Shown: piece after piece, positions 61,505 through 64,000 of the stretch
Layout: each line of letters opens with the position of its first letter
Numbering within the stretch: position 1 is the first letter of the stretch
Assembly (NCBI RefSeq): GCF_947623445.1
Contig: NC_135243.1
Location: 16,494,501 to 16,558,500, forward strand
Direction of reading: 5' to 3'
DNA from: Clavelina lepadiformis
Lineage: Eukaryota; Chordata; Ascidiacea; Aplousobranchia; Clavelinidae
Length of the DNA: 64,000 nt
Notes under the pieces: model-generated
Database searches by the model: none
Told to the model about the DNA's origin: nothing
Seen by the model: only the letters and a program-made list of their open reading frames with translations
Translations under genes and position numbers: made by a program

Positions 61505-62867
61505 TAACATTATTGTATCAAAACATCATAGTCAAAAACATGCACCGAAAGTATGAAGAAAGGAAAGAACCAGAGGTTTGTGATGGCCAAGGACGGAGAC
61601 CCAACGAGATCTTTTTTTTTCGGAGTTCTATCAACCCATCAAGTTATTCGTTCAAAAATAAATACAACTAAATTTTTACAAGTTGTAAAGATTGCAACAG
61701 GCTACAAGTTCTCAAGTACGGGATCGAATGTTATTAAAAGGTGTCTAGAATTTAATAAAGTAGCCTCTTTGTTGTACAGTAATTAAAGCTGGTAAGAAGT
61801 ATAAATTTCTTAAATCAAGTAACTTCATTTAGAAATACTGTTTATACAAATAGATATGTGAACAAATAATGAAAAAACAAGATAAAAAAATGTGGTGCAT
61901 AAAGAAAACCGATTTCATGCCTGTTGCATCGGAACACACGCAAGTAACAAAATACAAGACATTCGGAATTGTCTTTTGAAATTAGCCGGCCTCCTATCCA
62001 TTCTAGTATCCTTACGAAAATCATCGCTTTTACAAAAACTGAGTGCTTGTTTCTATACACAAGCCTTTTGTGGTTATTCGTTTTGCGTACTGTTATTTCT
62101 ATCAGGAATGCAGACGAGATTGTAAAACTGAATAGTTTTTCCTACAGTCTGTCTTCAGTGTAAATACAGTAATTTTGAAGTCATCAATAGACTAGCGGTT
62201 TTTGCAAGTCTGAGAGACCTCTAAAAAGATGTTCTTAAGCCGCATATTTGCGTGCTTATGTCAAGCAAAGAAATAAGCGCTTTTAAAATAAATTTTAATT
62301 CAAAGTCCCTTGACAATCTTTTTTAGACTAACCACCAAAAAGTTGGGTCAACATGATCAAATAAAGATTAAACAAGGTTTTAAGTGAAACAGCAGCAGTA
62401 CGTAGCAATGAACAATAAAATCATGCGATTATTTACATGTACGTTAACTAATGTGAAATAAATGATTCACTTTTTCTCGCTAGTATTGTTTTTCATGCAT
62501 TCAATAAAAGCTATATTGAAGTCAACATTGTTCCATACCTGGGTCACCAGAAGTGTTCACTCTTGGTGATTAAAAGCTAGCAAGGTACTTTATTTCAAAT
62601 ATATTTCTAGTACAACCAATGTTGACTTAATGCCCAATACTGCTTTGACAAATAATTGTCTTAACATGTGTGAAGAAACTTAACAGGTCTATGCTGTCAC
62701 CGAGATTAACAGGTCTACACTTGTCATCAACTAAAATACAGATATGTGAAAAATTGCAGCAATAATATATGTGAACTTACAACTTAAAGCCTAAAAGAGT
62801 TTGACGAGTGCTTAAATAAGTATTAAATTAGCAAACATCGGTTCAAAACTGGATAGTTAACAGAATA
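61505..62867. other. convergent 3' region of two genes
   Basis: Holds the 3' UTRs of the glucuronyltransferase (AATAAA at 61657) and of OTUD6B (minus-strand AATAAA, TTTATT at 62589-62594). No further gene is supported. Confidence 0.45.
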
Positions 62868-64000
62868 TTATCTTATGACCTCATCTTGATTAACTTGTTC
62901 CACAGCTGCATTATAATGCTCTCCGAGACCCAGTTCGTGTCTGTGAAACCTGAAACCACAGACAGTTTTAAACAGAGAACGTGCGACGTGATAAAAAAAT
63001 GGCATACCATACAAAATTACAGCAATTTAACGTTTATCCACTATATACCATTGAATTTTATACACACTATTTTGCCATATTTACTTACGTCAAGATAATA
63101 GGCTTTGAGGTATGTTCTTCTCCAAGTATTGTTACTGGTGTCGAGGATTGTATAACATGAATTGGAATATGGAGTACTTCAGAAAGAGCCAGGAGTTCAA
63201 GCTGACCTCCCCACGTAGCAGGTTCCTCAATTTCCAAACAATAATCTTCAAATTCATCTTCACACACCAGAGTGAGAATTTAAAAAAGTTTCAAGCAAAA
63301 ACTAGCACTAGAGTATTATAGTTCACTTTACAGTAAAAATAATATTGGAGCCACATCATTTCAGATTTGAATCAAACACCATATCCACTCACCATCGCTT
63401 AACTTATCTCCTGTAGTTTTATTAGCCAGGAATGGTATGAAGTGGTCTTTATGTGATCTTATATGTGAAGCAGTTTTCTCTCGAAGTTCCTGAATAGATA
63501 GACTAACATCTAGTTGCACTTGTATTGCAGAATACATGCAGTTTCCATCAGGATTAATCTGTTTGAGAAAAAAGGTAATACTTTCAAGAAAAAATATATA
63601 AATACCAATAACGTAAACATGTCATGTATTCTAGCATGCTTTAAAGTTTAACATGGTAAGAATATAAAGAAAGTAAAAATTTACAGAAAAATTACTGATC
63701 CACTTTTAGTACTTTGTGGTAAAGATTAAAACAATAAATATTTAACACACTTTCAGCCAACAAACCAATTACTTACTGCTTTAATGACCAGACCCATTTC
63801 TTTCAACTTATTTTTTATTGAAGTTTCTTCTTTATACCTTTCTGTCTTACAATAATCAGCCTCTGCCTCATCAAGTCTTGCAGCTATTTCTTTAGCTTTT
63901 GCAGTTTTTTTCACCTAGTGATTTAAAATGGAGAATTACTTCCAGCAAGCATATAGAAGCCCTTTTAATATTAGCTTAGCACGCAACTTACTCGACGTTT
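62868..64000 (-). CDS. OTUD6B: OTUD6B, OTU-family deubiquitinase, C-terminal part (5' end beyond window)
   Basis: Cysteine protease that removes ubiquitin; OTUD6B is linked to translation and proteasome assembly (family knowledge). Exons seen, 5' to 3': 64000-63992 (partial, KRR), 63914-63777, 63558-63393, 63257-63089, 62949-62868. They join in frame to about 189 residues plus stop. Exon 2 is Lys/Glu-rich, like the helical linker of the family. The OTU domain shows the catalytic cysteine in PDGNCMYSAI (human has DGHC), the ATWGGQLELLALSEVL block and the catalytic histidine in LGLGEHYNA. The N-terminal coiled region lies outside the window. OTUD6A is a mammalian intronless relative, so the multi-exon structure supports 6B. 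Confidence 0.92.

Noticed and set aside
1-64000. Bacterial origin, CRISPR arrays or operon-style gene clusters
   Set aside because: All supported genes are intron-split metazoan genes or a eukaryotic-style single-exon gene; no regularly spaced identical repeats with unique spacers were seen.

Overview
This is a window of animal nuclear DNA. It is AT-rich. Its genes are split by many GT-AG introns, mostly 100 to 900 bp, with longer non-coding gaps between genes. All introns, exon phases and protein lengths given here were worked out by hand-translating both strands; none were checked by computation. The modest introns, compact genes, many small hAT-type DNA elements and possible trans-splice acceptors fit a marine invertebrate. 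A tunicate (ascidian) is my best guess, but that is inference.

Layout. 1-10.4 kb: TRAPPC9 (TRAPPII tethering complex), complete, minus strand, 22 exons, with two small hAT-like elements in one intron. 10.4-13.2 kb: divergent intergenic region with a tRNA-derived SINE-like repeat. 13.2-21.0 kb: COG4 (conserved oligomeric Golgi complex), complete, plus strand, 17 exons, with a dead LINE reverse-transcriptase fragment in intron 1. 22.9-25.1 kb: a four-helix membrane protein, then a 609-bp foldback element with minisatellite arms, then a dynein light chain. 26.7-29.1 kb: SLC25A38 (mitochondrial glycine carrier), minus strand, 8 exons. 29.1-36.6 kb: gene-poor, with three hAT-type non-autonomous elements. 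36.7-40.1 kb: an unusual 7-helix receptor with a Cys-rich ectodomain, and a 149-bp tandem duplication just downstream. 41.7-42.8 kb: a Ly6/uPAR (three-finger) protein with a transmembrane tail, minus strand. 45.6 kb: another hAT-type element with a perfect target duplication. 49.8-54.2 kb: a KCTD2/5/17-type BTB protein, 6 exons. 57.5-58.9 kb: an intronless 454-codon gene I do not recognise. 59.6-61.5 kb: a B4GAT1-type glucuronyltransferase, 5 exons. 62.9-64.0 kb: the 3' part of OTUD6B, a deubiquitinase, minus strand, running off the window.

The genes are mostly single-copy housekeeping genes from unrelated pathways. The one functional link is the head-to-head pair TRAPPC9/COG4, both subunits of Golgi vesicle-tethering complexes. 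The most novel items are the foldback element and its position between two genes, the unrecognised intronless gene, the atypical receptor, and the lack of any coding exon upstream of the dynein light chain acceptor.
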